Shown one piece after another: positions 35,041-43,090 of a DNA stretch of 64,000 bases. The position numbers and the translations under genes are program-made. Origin of the DNA: CAUYXS01 sp965248495 (GTDB lineage: Bacteria > Chloroflexota > Dehalococcoidia > Lucifugimonadales > Australimonadaceae); the NCBI GenBank assembly GCA_965248495.1, contig CBDFJL010000003.1, forward strand, positions 1,922,001 to 1,986,000, in the 5' to 3' direction. The notes beneath the pieces are model-generated. The model ran no database searches, had not been told where the DNA came from, and worked only from the letters and a program-made list of their open reading frames with translations. Numbering within the stretch: the stretch's first letter is position 1; each line of letters opens with the position of its first letter.

Positions 35041-36321
35041 TCAGCCCGCGGCCAAAGGCGCGGGGTTGGCTGCCATAGAGCCGGCGTAGATTCCGCGCAG
35101 GCTCACCACCAGCAGGCTCGCGGCCATCACCACCAGGAAGCCAAGCCCAAGTACCAGGAGGATGGCGGTTGGTCCAGTGATGTCGGCGACGATACCGTTG
35201 GTCAAGTTCACCACCGCCATCTGCCCGCCAATGTTGATCTGGTTCAAACCGCTGATGCGTCCGCGCATCGTGTCGGGCGACAGCGACTGCACCATGGCGC
35301 CGACCAGCGCCATGAAACCAGCCTGCGATGCGCCGACCGCTACTGCGGCAAGGCTGGCCGAAACGACGTCACGTGAGAGCCCCAGCGCGACCAGCGAAAC
35401 GCCGCTGAGCGCACCGGTGACGAGCAGCAACCTCCCGCGCGACCGGTCGCCCCGCACTCCTCCGATGAGCACGGCGGCGATGAGGCCACCGGCACCGACA
35501 GCCATCATCATGGAGCTGACCCCGCCGCCGGCTGAGCCCAGCGTCTGGCGGGCCAGCGCGGGCAGTATCGACTCGAACGACATGGTGAACGCGCAGTGCA
35601 GGGCCACGAGGATGAAGACTGGCCGTAGGCTGGGGTCGCGCCAGACGAAGGCAAACGCCTCGATAATGCCTTCACGGAGGCTGGCGCCCTGGCCTAGACC
35701 TCCGGTCGACCGGACCCCGACCCGCGCGATGCCCAGGAGACCGGCGACGTAGAAGAGCGTGCTCGCGGCAAAGGCCGCTTCGGCGCCCGCCAGTACGAGC
35801 ACGGGAGCCATGAGCCCCGGGCCGATCAGGCGTGAGCCCTGCTGGGTTGCGGCGTTCAGCGACACGGCGTTGAGCAGAAGCTCGCGCGGTACGACGTTGG
35901 GCACCAGCGCGGCTGTCGAGGTCAGCTGAAAGGTGCGTACGCTCCCGTTGAAGAGTGAGAGCACGAGGAGGTGCCAGACTTCTAAAACGCCGGTCAGCGC
36001 GAGTGTCGAAAGAACGATGTTGTGCACCAGGTTGAGAGCGAAGGCCGCCAGCACGACGTCGCGCCGGTTGAACCTGTCGGCCAGGAAGCCCGCCAACGGA
36101 GGGATGATGAAGCGCGGTGCCATGGCGGCGAAGGTGGCGACCCCCACCAACGCCGAAGAGCCCGTCATATCGTGGACCAGCACGCCCCGCGCGACGATCA
36201 GCGCCCAGTGAGCCGAAGATCCGCTGAACGCGGCTAGCCATACCCAGAGGTAGTCGCGGTACGCCAGGGCCGCGAAGTAACGGCCTGCTAGAGACGTTGC
36301 TTTGGTGTTGCGGTCAGCCAT
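35041..36321 (-). CDS. MFS transporter, EntS/MFS_3 type
   Basis: A 426-residue carrier with about 12 membrane segments. ALAYRDYLWVWLAAFSGSSAHWALIVARGVLVHDMTGSS at the start, the motif A loop GFLADRFNRRDVVLA and the late AMVQSLSPDTMRGRISGLNQI are typical of the enterobactin-exporter/MFS_3 group. Substrate unknown. It lies 36 bases after the next MFS gene in the transcription direction, with no terminator between, so export and import may be paired in one operon. Confidence 0.8.
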   Translation of the reverse strand: MADRNTKATSLAGRYFAALAYRDYLWVWLAAFSGSSAHWALIVARGVLVHDMTGSSALVGVATFAAMAPRFIIPPLAGFLADRFNRRDVVLAAFALNLVHNIVLSTLALTGVLEVWHLLVLSLFNGSVRTFQLTSTAALVPNVVPRELLLNAVSLNAATQQGSRLIGPGLMAPVLVLAGAEAAFAASTLFYVAGLLGIARVGVRSTGGLGQGASLREGIIEAFAFVWRDPSLRPVFILVALHCAFTMSFESILPALARQTLGSAGGGVSSMMMAVGAGGLIAAVLIGGVRGDRSRGRLLLVTGALSGVSLVALGLSRDVVSASLAAVAVGASQAGFMALVGAMVQSLSPDTMRGRISGLNQINIGGQMAVVNLTNGIVADITGPTAILLVLGLGFLVVMAASLLVVSLRGIYAGSMAANPAPLAAG

Positions 36322-36357
36322 GAGGAGGACCTGAGCAGTGGCGTGGCAAGCCAGGGG

Positions 36358-37665
36358 CTAGCCAGGCTTTGGGTCGGTCGCCTCCATGCCCTGGGCCGAA
36401 AGCTGCTGCTGAGGGTTCCGAGTAAAGAGGATCAACAGGCCGGCAAGCATCCAGGTGCCCGCTACGAGCCCAAACGCCGCTGTATATGTGCCGGTAACGT
36501 CCCGTATCAGGCCGAGCAGCAACGGCGACGACGCGGACGCCAGAGTGGCGGCGGGCAACATGGTCCCGCGTATCGCACCGAAGTGACGGCGGCCGTAGTA
36601 GCTCGTCACCAAGAGCGCCTGGAGTTGAAACACGCCTGCCAGCGTAAGCCCTTGGAGCACCGCCCACCCGAACAGAACAACCGGCCGGTCTCCTACATTG
36701 ATGAATAGCACGACGAACAGCGCCGCTGCAATGCCCTGCATGAAGAGCAAGTTTCGTGTTGCGAACCGCGCTGACCAGTACCCCCAGAAAAAGCGAGCGC
36801 TCACGGTGAATACCCCATAGACGAACATGGCGCCGGCCGCGGTCCCTGCGGAGAAGCCGCTCTCCCGCAAATATGGTATCCAATGGACTTGGTATCCCTG
36901 AACACCGAAGAGCGCCAAGGCCATGGCCGCAGCAAGAAGCCAGAAGGTCCACGTCCGCATCGCCTCACGCCGTGTCAAGCTGGCCTCGTCGTCTAAAAGG
37001 GCAGCGCTCGGTGACAACTGGTTTCCCTCTCCCATCGGTTCCCCATCGAGGCCCACGCCTTTGTCCTCAGGTCGGGTGCGGATGAGCAACGATAGCGGGA
37101 GGAGGACACCAATGGTCACGATGCCCATCCAAAACCACGCGTCTCGCCAGCCAACGGCGAGCACGAGCGCCGTCACGATGGGTGGAAACAGTAGCGGCCC
37201 TGTCGCCGGTCCCGTATTCGTCCACATCAGGGCTTGAGGCCTCTTCCGGCGGAACCACTTCACGACCACCGCGTCGAGCACCGCGGGGCCCGCGAACGCC
37301 ATGCCTATTGCCCCGACGAGCCCATGCACAAGATAGAACGGCAAGGGCGCGTCGATCCACTTCACGGCAAGGAAGGAAACGCCAAGGAGCACCGTACCGA
37401 CGGGGACGAGCAGCCGGGGGGCCCACCGGTGATCCCCGAGCGGGCCGATGATGGGTCCTAAGGCGCCCGCAGCGAGCCCCTTGAGTGTGAGCACGCCCAA
37501 CAGAGTCGTTCGGCTCCACCCGAGGTCCTGTTGCATCGGAACGAGCAAGACGCTGTTGACCAGGTAGCCCCCTACGGCGAACGAGCCGTTCGTTGCAGTG
37601 ATGAGCACCAGCAACCACCCATAGAACGGGCGATGGTTAACGATGTTGGCGAAGCGACGGCTCAT
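36358..37665 (-). CDS. MFS transporter, monocarboxylate/OFA type
   Basis: A 435-residue carrier. NHRPFYGWLLVLITATNGSFAVGGY at the N-terminus and MQQDLGWSRTTLLGVLTL are the MCT/OFA branch start. The central loop LIRTRPEDKGVGLDG is followed by REAMRTWTFWLLAAAMAL. About 12 membrane segments. The start at 37665 is chosen because the upstream extension to 37791 is Pro/Ser/Arg-rich and lacks a ribosome site. It is the same branch as the carrier at 3706 and the fragment at 13318. Probably transports an organic acid. Confidence 0.8.
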   Translation of the reverse strand: MSRRFANIVNHRPFYGWLLVLITATNGSFAVGGYLVNSVLLVPMQQDLGWSRTTLLGVLTLKGLAAGALGPIIGPLGDHRWAPRLLVPVGTVLLGVSFLAVKWIDAPLPFYLVHGLVGAIGMAFAGPAVLDAVVVKWFRRKRPQALMWTNTGPATGPLLFPPIVTALVLAVGWRDAWFWMGIVTIGVLLPLSLLIRTRPEDKGVGLDGEPMGEGNQLSPSAALLDDEASLTRREAMRTWTFWLLAAAMALALFGVQGYQVHWIPYLRESGFSAGTAAGAMFVYGVFTVSARFFWGYWSARFATRNLLFMQGIAAALFVVLFINVGDRPVVLFGWAVLQGLTLAGVFQLQALLVTSYYGRRHFGAIRGTMLPAATLASASSPLLLGLIRDVTGTYTAAFGLVAGTWMLAGLLILFTRNPQQQLSAQGMEATDPKPG

Positions 37666-38050
37666 GGGTATTGGCGGGCGCAGAATAGGGCTAGCGAGGG
37701 TCAACCCGTTGAAAGCGAACTCCGATGACGCCGCGCTCAAACGCGGACACGGGGCGCCTGTGGTACGGCTGTCCGCACAGCCGAGCCTCAACCACCAGCC
37801 ACTGCCGTGTCAATATGCCCGAGCTTGCGAAGCCGCGGACGCGGGTCAGAATGTCGTTGGGAGGAGTTCGGCCGAGCGGACGAGCTCACGCGCGAGGCAC
37901 GACGCGATCGGCCTGCGGTGTGGCGCGAGGCCTAGAGCGAGCCTCAGGAGGTGGTGGGCACCCTGCCCCTTCGTTCACGCTGGCGTCATTCACCTTGCCG
38001 GCGGGCTTTACCTTGCCCACTGCCTCTGTAGCCCGAGCTACTTGCGGAGC
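37666..38050. other. Intergenic region between the MFS and xylanase genes
   Basis: 385 bases with no supported gene or RNA. It separates an MFS gene start from the 3' end of the xylanase gene on the same strand and marks a change in composition, from GC-rich on the left to lower GC on the right. Confidence 0.35.
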
Positions 38051-39328
38051 CTATTTCCCGATGACTTCCAGCACCGCGAAATAGGAGGGCTTGGGTTCAA
38101 TCGCTTCGTCAAATAGACCTGCAGACGAATGCTCAGGATTTCGCCCGGGATCATCAATCCATGAATATCTATCTGTATGGCCCCAAACGGAGATGCTCCT
38201 AGCGTATTGAGACGCTAAGACTGCTTCCATGACCATGGCATATAGATCGGCTTGGGCCTGTAACTTTTCCTCGGTTATCGGTTTCTGGATCTTGATGTCC
38301 AGCTCGGTTACGTAGACATCCAGCCCGAGCGCCCCATACCGGTCGAAACTTTCTACCAGCTTGCTTAGGGTAGGTTCGGTTTCCCACGATTGCGTCGGCA
38401 TCGATAGATGGAATTCAAGACCGACTGCGTCGATGGGTACTCCCTTTGCGACTTGCTCACTGACAAATGCGTAGAAAGCCTGCCCTCTGTTGTTGAATCT
38501 GTTCTGTCCGGCGTAGTCAACGCCGTACTCATTCAAGATCAAGATCGCATCGGGGGCCAATTCATCCGCTTTTCGAAAAGCCAATTCAACGTAGTCCGGG
38601 CCGATCCTGCTTCTCCAGACGTGATTGGTTAGTCCGATTCCGTCCCCTGCAATCGGCTCATTGACCACAACCCACTCCGCCACCCGGCTCCCATAGCGGC
38701 CAATCACCTTCGAAATATGCTCCTCCATGACGCCAATGGCCTCTTCCTTTGAAAAATTGCCTTGGCGGACCCAGTCTGGGTTGGGGTGCCAAGCACCGGT
38801 GGTTTCGGGGCTATCCCCCCATACCAACGGATGACCTCGGACCTTCATATCGTTGGCTTCGGCGAGCGCCACGACGCGGTCCATCCTGCGGAAATTCCAC
38901 ACGCCTCGTGTGTTTTGCAGGTCTCGCATGTACATGCCGTTTTCTGGGATCAGCACATTGAATTGTTTGCCTATTGAATCCTCATAGAGGGCGTCATTCA
39001 CCGCTGGCCCATACGTTCTGATGGCGGTTCCCCAGTCAATACCTAGCTCACCTGCCAGCCCTCTCAAAGTAGGTCCCACCGGTGTTGGAGTCGGAGTACG
39101 GGTAGGGGTAGCTGTAGCTGTAGGAGTCGGAGCAGAGGTGGCTGTAGGCGCTCGGGGCGGGGTCGGCGTGAACGTCGGCGTTCGTGTCAGCGGCTTAGGC
39201 GTGGGAGTCGGCGCGGGCTCGAGTGTCGGTGTATCTGTCGACGTGGCTCCAGGCGTTGGTTCAGATTGGGCGCAGGCCGTCAGCAGCCCAAAGCCCACCA
39301 GGACCAGAGTCAACCAGAGAAACCGCAT
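38051..39328 (-). CDS. GH10 endo-1,4-beta-xylanase lipoprotein
   Basis: A 425-residue exported lipoprotein. The signal peptide ends in LLTAC (Cys19). Residues 22-85 are a Thr-Pro-rich spacer encoded by a repetitive stretch. The GH10 TIM barrel follows with FNVLIPENGMYM, RGHPLVWG, acid/base Glu224 in VVVNEPIAG, the family's AILILNEYG, and nucleophile Glu342 in YVTELDI. It would cut xylan or a related beta-1,4 polysaccharide at the cell surface. The codons are clearly more A/T-rich than those of its neighbours, which suggests transfer. ATG 39328 has no ribosome site, but a promoter ends about 8 bases upstream. Confidence 0.9.
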   Translation of the reverse strand: MRFLWLTLVLVGFGLLTACAQSEPTPGATSTDTPTLEPAPTPTPKPLTRTPTFTPTPPRAPTATSAPTPTATATPTRTPTPTPVGPTLRGLAGELGIDWGTAIRTYGPAVNDALYEDSIGKQFNVLIPENGMYMRDLQNTRGVWNFRRMDRVVALAEANDMKVRGHPLVWGDSPETTGAWHPNPDWVRQGNFSKEEAIGVMEEHISKVIGRYGSRVAEWVVVNEPIAGDGIGLTNHVWRSRIGPDYVELAFRKADELAPDAILILNEYGVDYAGQNRFNNRGQAFYAFVSEQVAKGVPIDAVGLEFHLSMPTQSWETEPTLSKLVESFDRYGALGLDVYVTELDIKIQKPITEEKLQAQADLYAMVMEAVLASQYARSISVWGHTDRYSWIDDPGRNPEHSSAGLFDEAIEPKPSYFAVLEVIGK

Positions 39329-39336
39329 GGGGCGAA

Positions 39337-39365
39337 TACTATGCCGAGCTAGCTCTTTTACCAAA
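39337..39365 (-). promoter_or_regulatory. Promoter of the xylanase gene, leaderless arrangement
   Basis: On the minus strand TTGGTA (39365-39360), a 17-base spacer and TAGTAT (39342-39337). The expected start at about 39330 is next to the ATG at 39328, and no ribosome site lies between. Confidence 0.55.
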
Positions 39366-39653
39366 ACCAAGGTGGCCCAGAACGGTTTCCTTTTTGGAGG
39401 GTACCGACAGGAATCCTATTCGGCCGATTAAGGAGAAGCACGGCTGTTATGTCTACGTACTGGTCCGTAGAACGCGGATCGCTCGCCTAGTCGTCAGATC
39501 CCGAAATCTACAGACGCAGCGGCCGTAGCATCAGCGCCACGAGTGCTCGCCTGTGGCGTGTAATGCGGAGGCCGGTCGCTGAGCTAGTCATGTCGGCTCA
39601 CCGACACGTCATGGAGTTCGTATGAGGGCTAACAACGATTGTTGCAGTTCAAG

Positions 39654-39735
39654 GAAGGGGCCCGCCAACCGGGGTATGGGGGAGATTTGGCTGACGGGCC
39701 CCTTCAACGCTGACGGGAGGCGCCGGCCTTCCCGT
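39654..39735. ncRNA. Two adjacent hairpins in a 500-base gene-free region
   Basis: Hairpin 1 pairs GAAGGGGCCCG (39654-39664) with CGGGCCCCTTC (39695-39705), plus an inner CCAA/TTGG stem and a G-rich loop. Hairpin 2 pairs ACGGGAGG (39713-39720) with CCTTCCCGT (39727-39735) with one bulge. No U-tract follows either. The rest of 39366-39834 holds no gene. They could be part of a structured leader or small RNA upstream of the GYD gene; a decayed terminator is the alternative. Confidence 0.3.
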
Positions 39736-39834
39736 AGGAATACAAGCGTAACCCGGTCCCAGTGTTATCACGTCGTTCCGTAGTACCAGGTACCACCCGA
39801 CGTTGGTAGGGGGGCAACGGTCTGAGCCACAGCC

Positions 39835-40185
39835 ATGACCGGTCAGCAGTTTCCCGGACTCGCAACCCTATCGTCCCTCTGCACAACCGGGGATGTGGTA
39901 CGTTTTGCGGGCCAACTCAGCAATCTGACAGGAGAGGGTCGGAAGACCATCAAGCAACGCCCTGAACGGATACAGGAAGTGGACAAGGAGGTCGAGCGTT
40001 GGGGGGGTCGCGTGCTGTCGCAGCACGCGGTTCTGGGCCCTTACGACTCCTTGACGATTGTCGACGCTCCGGACAATGCTGCCGTCGTGAAGATGTCCGC
40101 GGAGCTGGGGTCGCGGGGGACCGTGGAGATCATGACGCTGCCAGCCATGGACGTAGAAGACTTCATCCCGCTACTGAAAACCTAG
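39835..40185 (+). CDS. GYD-domain protein
   Basis: Up to 116 residues. From about residue 22 it matches the GYD fold, a small ferredoxin-like alpha/beta domain: FAGQLSNLTGEGRKTIKQRP, ERWGGRVLSQHAVLGPYDSL and TIVDAPDNAAVVKMSAELGS. The family name motif G-Y-D appears here as GPYD. The 20 residues before it are not typical, so the GTG at 39895, giving about 96 residues (the normal family length), may be the true start. Function of the family is unknown. A cyclic-nucleotide-binding gene follows 36 bases later. Confidence 0.75.
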   Translation: MTGQQFPGLATLSSLCTTGDVVRFAGQLSNLTGEGRKTIKQRPERIQEVDKEVERWGGRVLSQHAVLGPYDSLTIVDAPDNAAVVKMSAELGSRGTVEIMTLPAMDVEDFIPLLKT

Positions 40186-40221
40186 ACTGCGGCGGCTCCT
40201 TCTTGGAGCAGAAGGACAGGC

Positions 40222-40719
40222 ATGACCCAAGCTGAACATGCGCCGAGGTCTAACGAGTTGTTCAGGGACCTGACCAACGAAGAATTCGAGATGTTGAGTC
40301 CCTGCCTCGGAGACGCGATTGTCGGTCACGACACCACGCTCTTCGAGGAGAACGACTGGGCAGATACCGTGTACCTGATCACGCAAGGACAGGTTCTCCT
40401 CAAGAAACGGCTGCCGGCTCATCGGCACGGACCGGCTCACGATACGGTGATAACGACGTGTGGCCATGGCGATGCGGTGGGTTGGTCGGCCATAGCCCAG
40501 CCCCATCGCTACTCCCTCACCGCCACGATGCGGGGACAGGTCACCTACGTCCCCATGGATACACGCGAACTCGACTCTGTGCTAGAGCAGTCCCCGGCCC
40601 TGGCCGCCAAGGTGATGACGTCTTTGTCTCAGCTGATTGCGCGGCGCCTACGAGACATCTCCGAGGTGCTCATCGCAGAGCGGATGCTCGTCATCGAAGA
40701 AGCGCGGCGCACAAGGTGA
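40222..40719 (+). CDS. Cyclic-nucleotide-binding-domain protein without DNA-binding domain
   Basis: A 165-residue protein made of one cNMP-binding beta-roll: LFRDLTNEEFEMLSPCLG, TLFEENDWADTVYLITQGQVLLKK, HGDAVGWSAIAQPHRYSLTATM and a C-terminal helix. In classical CAP proteins the phosphate cassette reads G-E-x-x-x-R-S-A; here it is GDAVGWSAIAQPHRYS, so ligand binding may be changed. No helix-turn-helix follows, so it probably senses a ligand and signals through a partner. GAAGGA precedes the ATG. Co-oriented with the GYD gene. Confidence 0.75.
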   Translation: MTQAEHAPRSNELFRDLTNEEFEMLSPCLGDAIVGHDTTLFEENDWADTVYLITQGQVLLKKRLPAHRHGPAHDTVITTCGHGDAVGWSAIAQPHRYSLTATMRGQVTYVPMDTRELDSVLEQSPALAAKVMTSLSQLIARRLRDISEVLIAERMLVIEEARRTR

Positions 40720-41098
40720 CCGGCAAGCCATCAGGACTCCCGGCCGAGGGGGCCTTCCGCTAGCGCCCCTGCTCAATCCGCGGCCCGGCTCGCAACGGCT
40801 CGCCTGCTAGGTGGTCTTCCGGTAGGTCTCGTCTACGAACAGGGAGCCGAAGAGACCGTTCGCCGCCGCTACTGACCGCTCATGACCTTCCTGGCTGCGT
40901 TGACACCCCATCGGGCCGGTGCTACAACGGCTTGACGGCACGGCGCCTCGGCAAGCGGCTCTACGCCAAACGAACGGGGCGGACGGACCGCAGTGTGCGA
41001 AAGACGCGCTGAGCCTGACCAAGTCCGCGTGGCCTCTGTGTCGACTTGTTGGACTCGTGCTTGAGCTTCCCCACAGACCTCGGCAACGGAGATGTGCA
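40720..41098. other. Intergenic region before the MmgE/PrpD gene
   Basis: 379 bases without a supported gene. A minus-strand frame ending at 40807 has a protein-like end (VAAANGLFGSLFVDETYRKT) and might be the decayed 3' end of another gene, but no family could be assigned. Confidence 0.3.
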
Positions 41099-42499
41099 AT
41101 GACCGGGTCACCGACCAAGCCGGCGACTGAGGCGACGAGGCAGTTCGCGGAGCTCGCGACGGCCGTGAAGTACGAAGACCTACCCCCCGGTGTGACAACA
41201 GCCCTCAAGCGTGTCGTGCTGGATACCTTGGGCACTACCCTCGCTGCCGGCACCTTGGGAGCTGGGTGCCGCGAGGTCGTCGAAGTGGCGCGACTCATGG
41301 GCGGAGGAACGCCCGAGAGCACGCTGATAGGCTTCGGCGATCGTATCAGCGCTCTGATGGCGTCCTTCGCCAACGGCGGCATGGCGCACGCCCTGAACTA
41401 CGATGCCATCGGTGCGGGCCACCTGGGAGCCTTGGTACCTGCACCCCTGGCCATCGCAGAACGGCGGGGCGGGGTGAGCGGCAAAGAGTTCCTGCTGGCC
41501 CTGGCACTAGGTGCCGAAGTGACGGCCCGCATAAACACGGCCCTTTCGGCGGCGGGGGTCACGGCCAACGAGAAGTTCCTGGAGGGCCAGATGGTAAGCA
41601 CGTTTGGCGCCGCGGCCAGCGCGGGCCGGTTACTCGGGCTCTCGACCCAACAGATGCACAGTGCTCTCGGTCTCGCGCTGATGCAGTGCTCCGGGTCCAT
41701 GCAAGTCGTCGTGGGAGGAGACCCGCCCTCAAAGGCCATTTACGCCGCCTTCCCTAACCACGGGGGCGTGTTGAGTGCACTCCTCAGCAAACAAGGGCTC
41801 GGTTCGGAGTGCGATGCTCTAGAGGGTGAGGCGGGCTTCTTCGCGATGTACTACGGGGGTGTCTATGACCGAGAAGCTCTCCTAGCCGGACTGGGAGAGC
41901 AGTTCGCCATGGAGGACGTACGGTTCAAGCCGTGGCCAACTAGTGGTGTGTTGCACTCCTTCATCGAAGCGTCGTTGGGGTTGCGCAATGAGCATGCCCT
42001 GAAGGCAAAAGACATCGCGCGCGTGCACATCCGTACCGGCCCTCAAGTCAGCGAGTGGATGGAGCCGCTGGCGGCGCGTCGCGCTCCACAGAACGCCGCG
42101 GCGGCAGCAAACAGCATCCCGTTTGGGGTCGCCAAGGCGCTGGCGAACGGGAGTGTGGCGCTGGCGGACTTTACGGCCGATGGGCTCCGACAGCCCGATG
42201 TCCTAGCGATGGCAGAGCGCCTGAGCTACGAGTTCGAAGAGGGCCTGGGCCGATCCGCCACCATCGAGGTCACCACGACGGGAGGCCAGCGCCACACGAA
42301 CCGGGTAGATCAACCGCTGGGTAGCGCCGCCAACCCGATGACGCCAGAGCAGCTGGTCGCCAAGTTCCGCGACTGCGCACAGCACGCTCCGCAAGCATTG
42401 AGCCACAACGCCGTCGACGAGATTATCAGCCTGGTAGACCGGCTAGACGAGATGGAAGACGTATCGAGCCTCCTCCGGCTCGTCAGCGGCTCCCGGTAA
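41099..42499 (+). CDS. MmgE/PrpD family protein
   Basis: A 466-residue member of the 2-methylcitrate dehydratase/cis-aconitate decarboxylase superfamily. It begins with helices ATRQFAELATAVKYEDLPPGVTTALKRVVLDTLGTTLAAG, then GFGDRISALMASFANGGMAHALNYDAIGAGHLGALV, the conserved start of the active-site region, and ALGLALMQCSGSMQ further on. These enzymes dehydrate or decarboxylate tricarboxylic or related acids without a metal. ATG 41099 follows GGAG at 41088-41091; the frame opens earlier, at 40919, without support. Converges on the oxygenase pair. The substrate is not shown. Confidence 0.85.
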   Translation: MTGSPTKPATEATRQFAELATAVKYEDLPPGVTTALKRVVLDTLGTTLAAGTLGAGCREVVEVARLMGGGTPESTLIGFGDRISALMASFANGGMAHALNYDAIGAGHLGALVPAPLAIAERRGGVSGKEFLLALALGAEVTARINTALSAAGVTANEKFLEGQMVSTFGAAASAGRLLGLSTQQMHSALGLALMQCSGSMQVVVGGDPPSKAIYAAFPNHGGVLSALLSKQGLGSECDALEGEAGFFAMYYGGVYDREALLAGLGEQFAMEDVRFKPWPTSGVLHSFIEASLGLRNEHALKAKDIARVHIRTGPQVSEWMEPLAARRAPQNAAAAANSIPFGVAKALANGSVALADFTADGLRQPDVLAMAERLSYEFEEGLGRSATIEVTTTGGQRHTNRVDQPLGSAANPMTPEQLVAKFRDCAQHAPQALSHNAVDEIISLVDRLDEMEDVSSLLRLVSGSR

Positions 42500-42576
42500 G
42501 CGTCCTCACAAGCGTTTGTCGTCGCCACACGGGCGGTTCGTTACCGGTGGCTGACGGCGCATGCGCGGCCTTAGCC

Positions 42577-43089
42577 TCAGAGGATGAACGAGAGGTTTCG
42601 GACGGGCAGGTCCCGGTCGATGAGGACGACCTTCTTGAGGACGATCGCCCACCCGCTTCCGTTCTCGTAACGCAGGCGATACTCGCAAGTACCTGCGAGC
42701 CATCGCCGATCGCCGAGGCCAAGCTGCAGGTGGTCCCCTTCTCGTAACTCGAAACAGGCCATCTTGCAATGAACCAGGACTTCGTTGTCCTCACTACCCT
42801 CGGACACCGTCACGTTCGTCACGAGGTGCTCGGTCCGAGAGGCTGGCCTCTGCGCATAACGCGGCGTGTGCAGAATCTGGTAGATTCGTTGCTCTCTCAT
42901 CAGAGAGTCGTCGTAGAGGATCGAAGCCTCCAGAAGCGGGTCGGTCCCGTCCTCTATGGGGATCCAGTAGATCCCATCCTCGGTGAATAGCTTGAGCCAA
43001 TCCTCGAAACGCCGCTGGTCGAGGAGCTCCGCCTCGTGGTAGAGAAAGTCTTCGGCGTCCTGCCGCGTCAACTTCGCTAGCTGTTGCAT
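42577..43089 (-). CDS. Ring-hydroxylating dioxygenase beta subunit (second pair)
   Basis: A 170-residue NTF2-like small subunit. RQDAEDFLYHEAELLDQRRFEDWLKLFTEDGIYWIPI is the typical start and VVLIDRDLPVRNLSFIL the typical end. The ATG at 43089 begins one base after the stop of the alpha gene; a GTG at 43098 would give an 8-base overlap. Either way, translation is coupled. It partners the alpha subunit just upstream and is only moderately similar to the beta at 22821. Confidence 0.9.
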   Translation of the reverse strand: MQQLAKLTRQDAEDFLYHEAELLDQRRFEDWLKLFTEDGIYWIPIEDGTDPLLEASILYDDSLMREQRIYQILHTPRYAQRPASRTEHLVTNVTVSEGSEDNEVLVHCKMACFELREGDHLQLGLGDRRWLAGTCEYRLRYENGSGWAIVLKKVVLIDRDLPVRNLSFIL

Positions 43090-43090
43090 C

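Noticed and set aside
39049..39260. Repetitive GGTGTAGGAGT-like tract that looks like a tandem repeat array
   Set aside because: It encodes the Thr-Pro spacer of the xylanase lipoprotein in frame, so it is coding low-complexity sequence.
40807..41382. Minus-strand frame with a protein-like end (LFGSLFVDETYRKT)
   Set aside because: Overlaps the MmgE/PrpD start region and could not be tied to a family; possible decayed gene end only.
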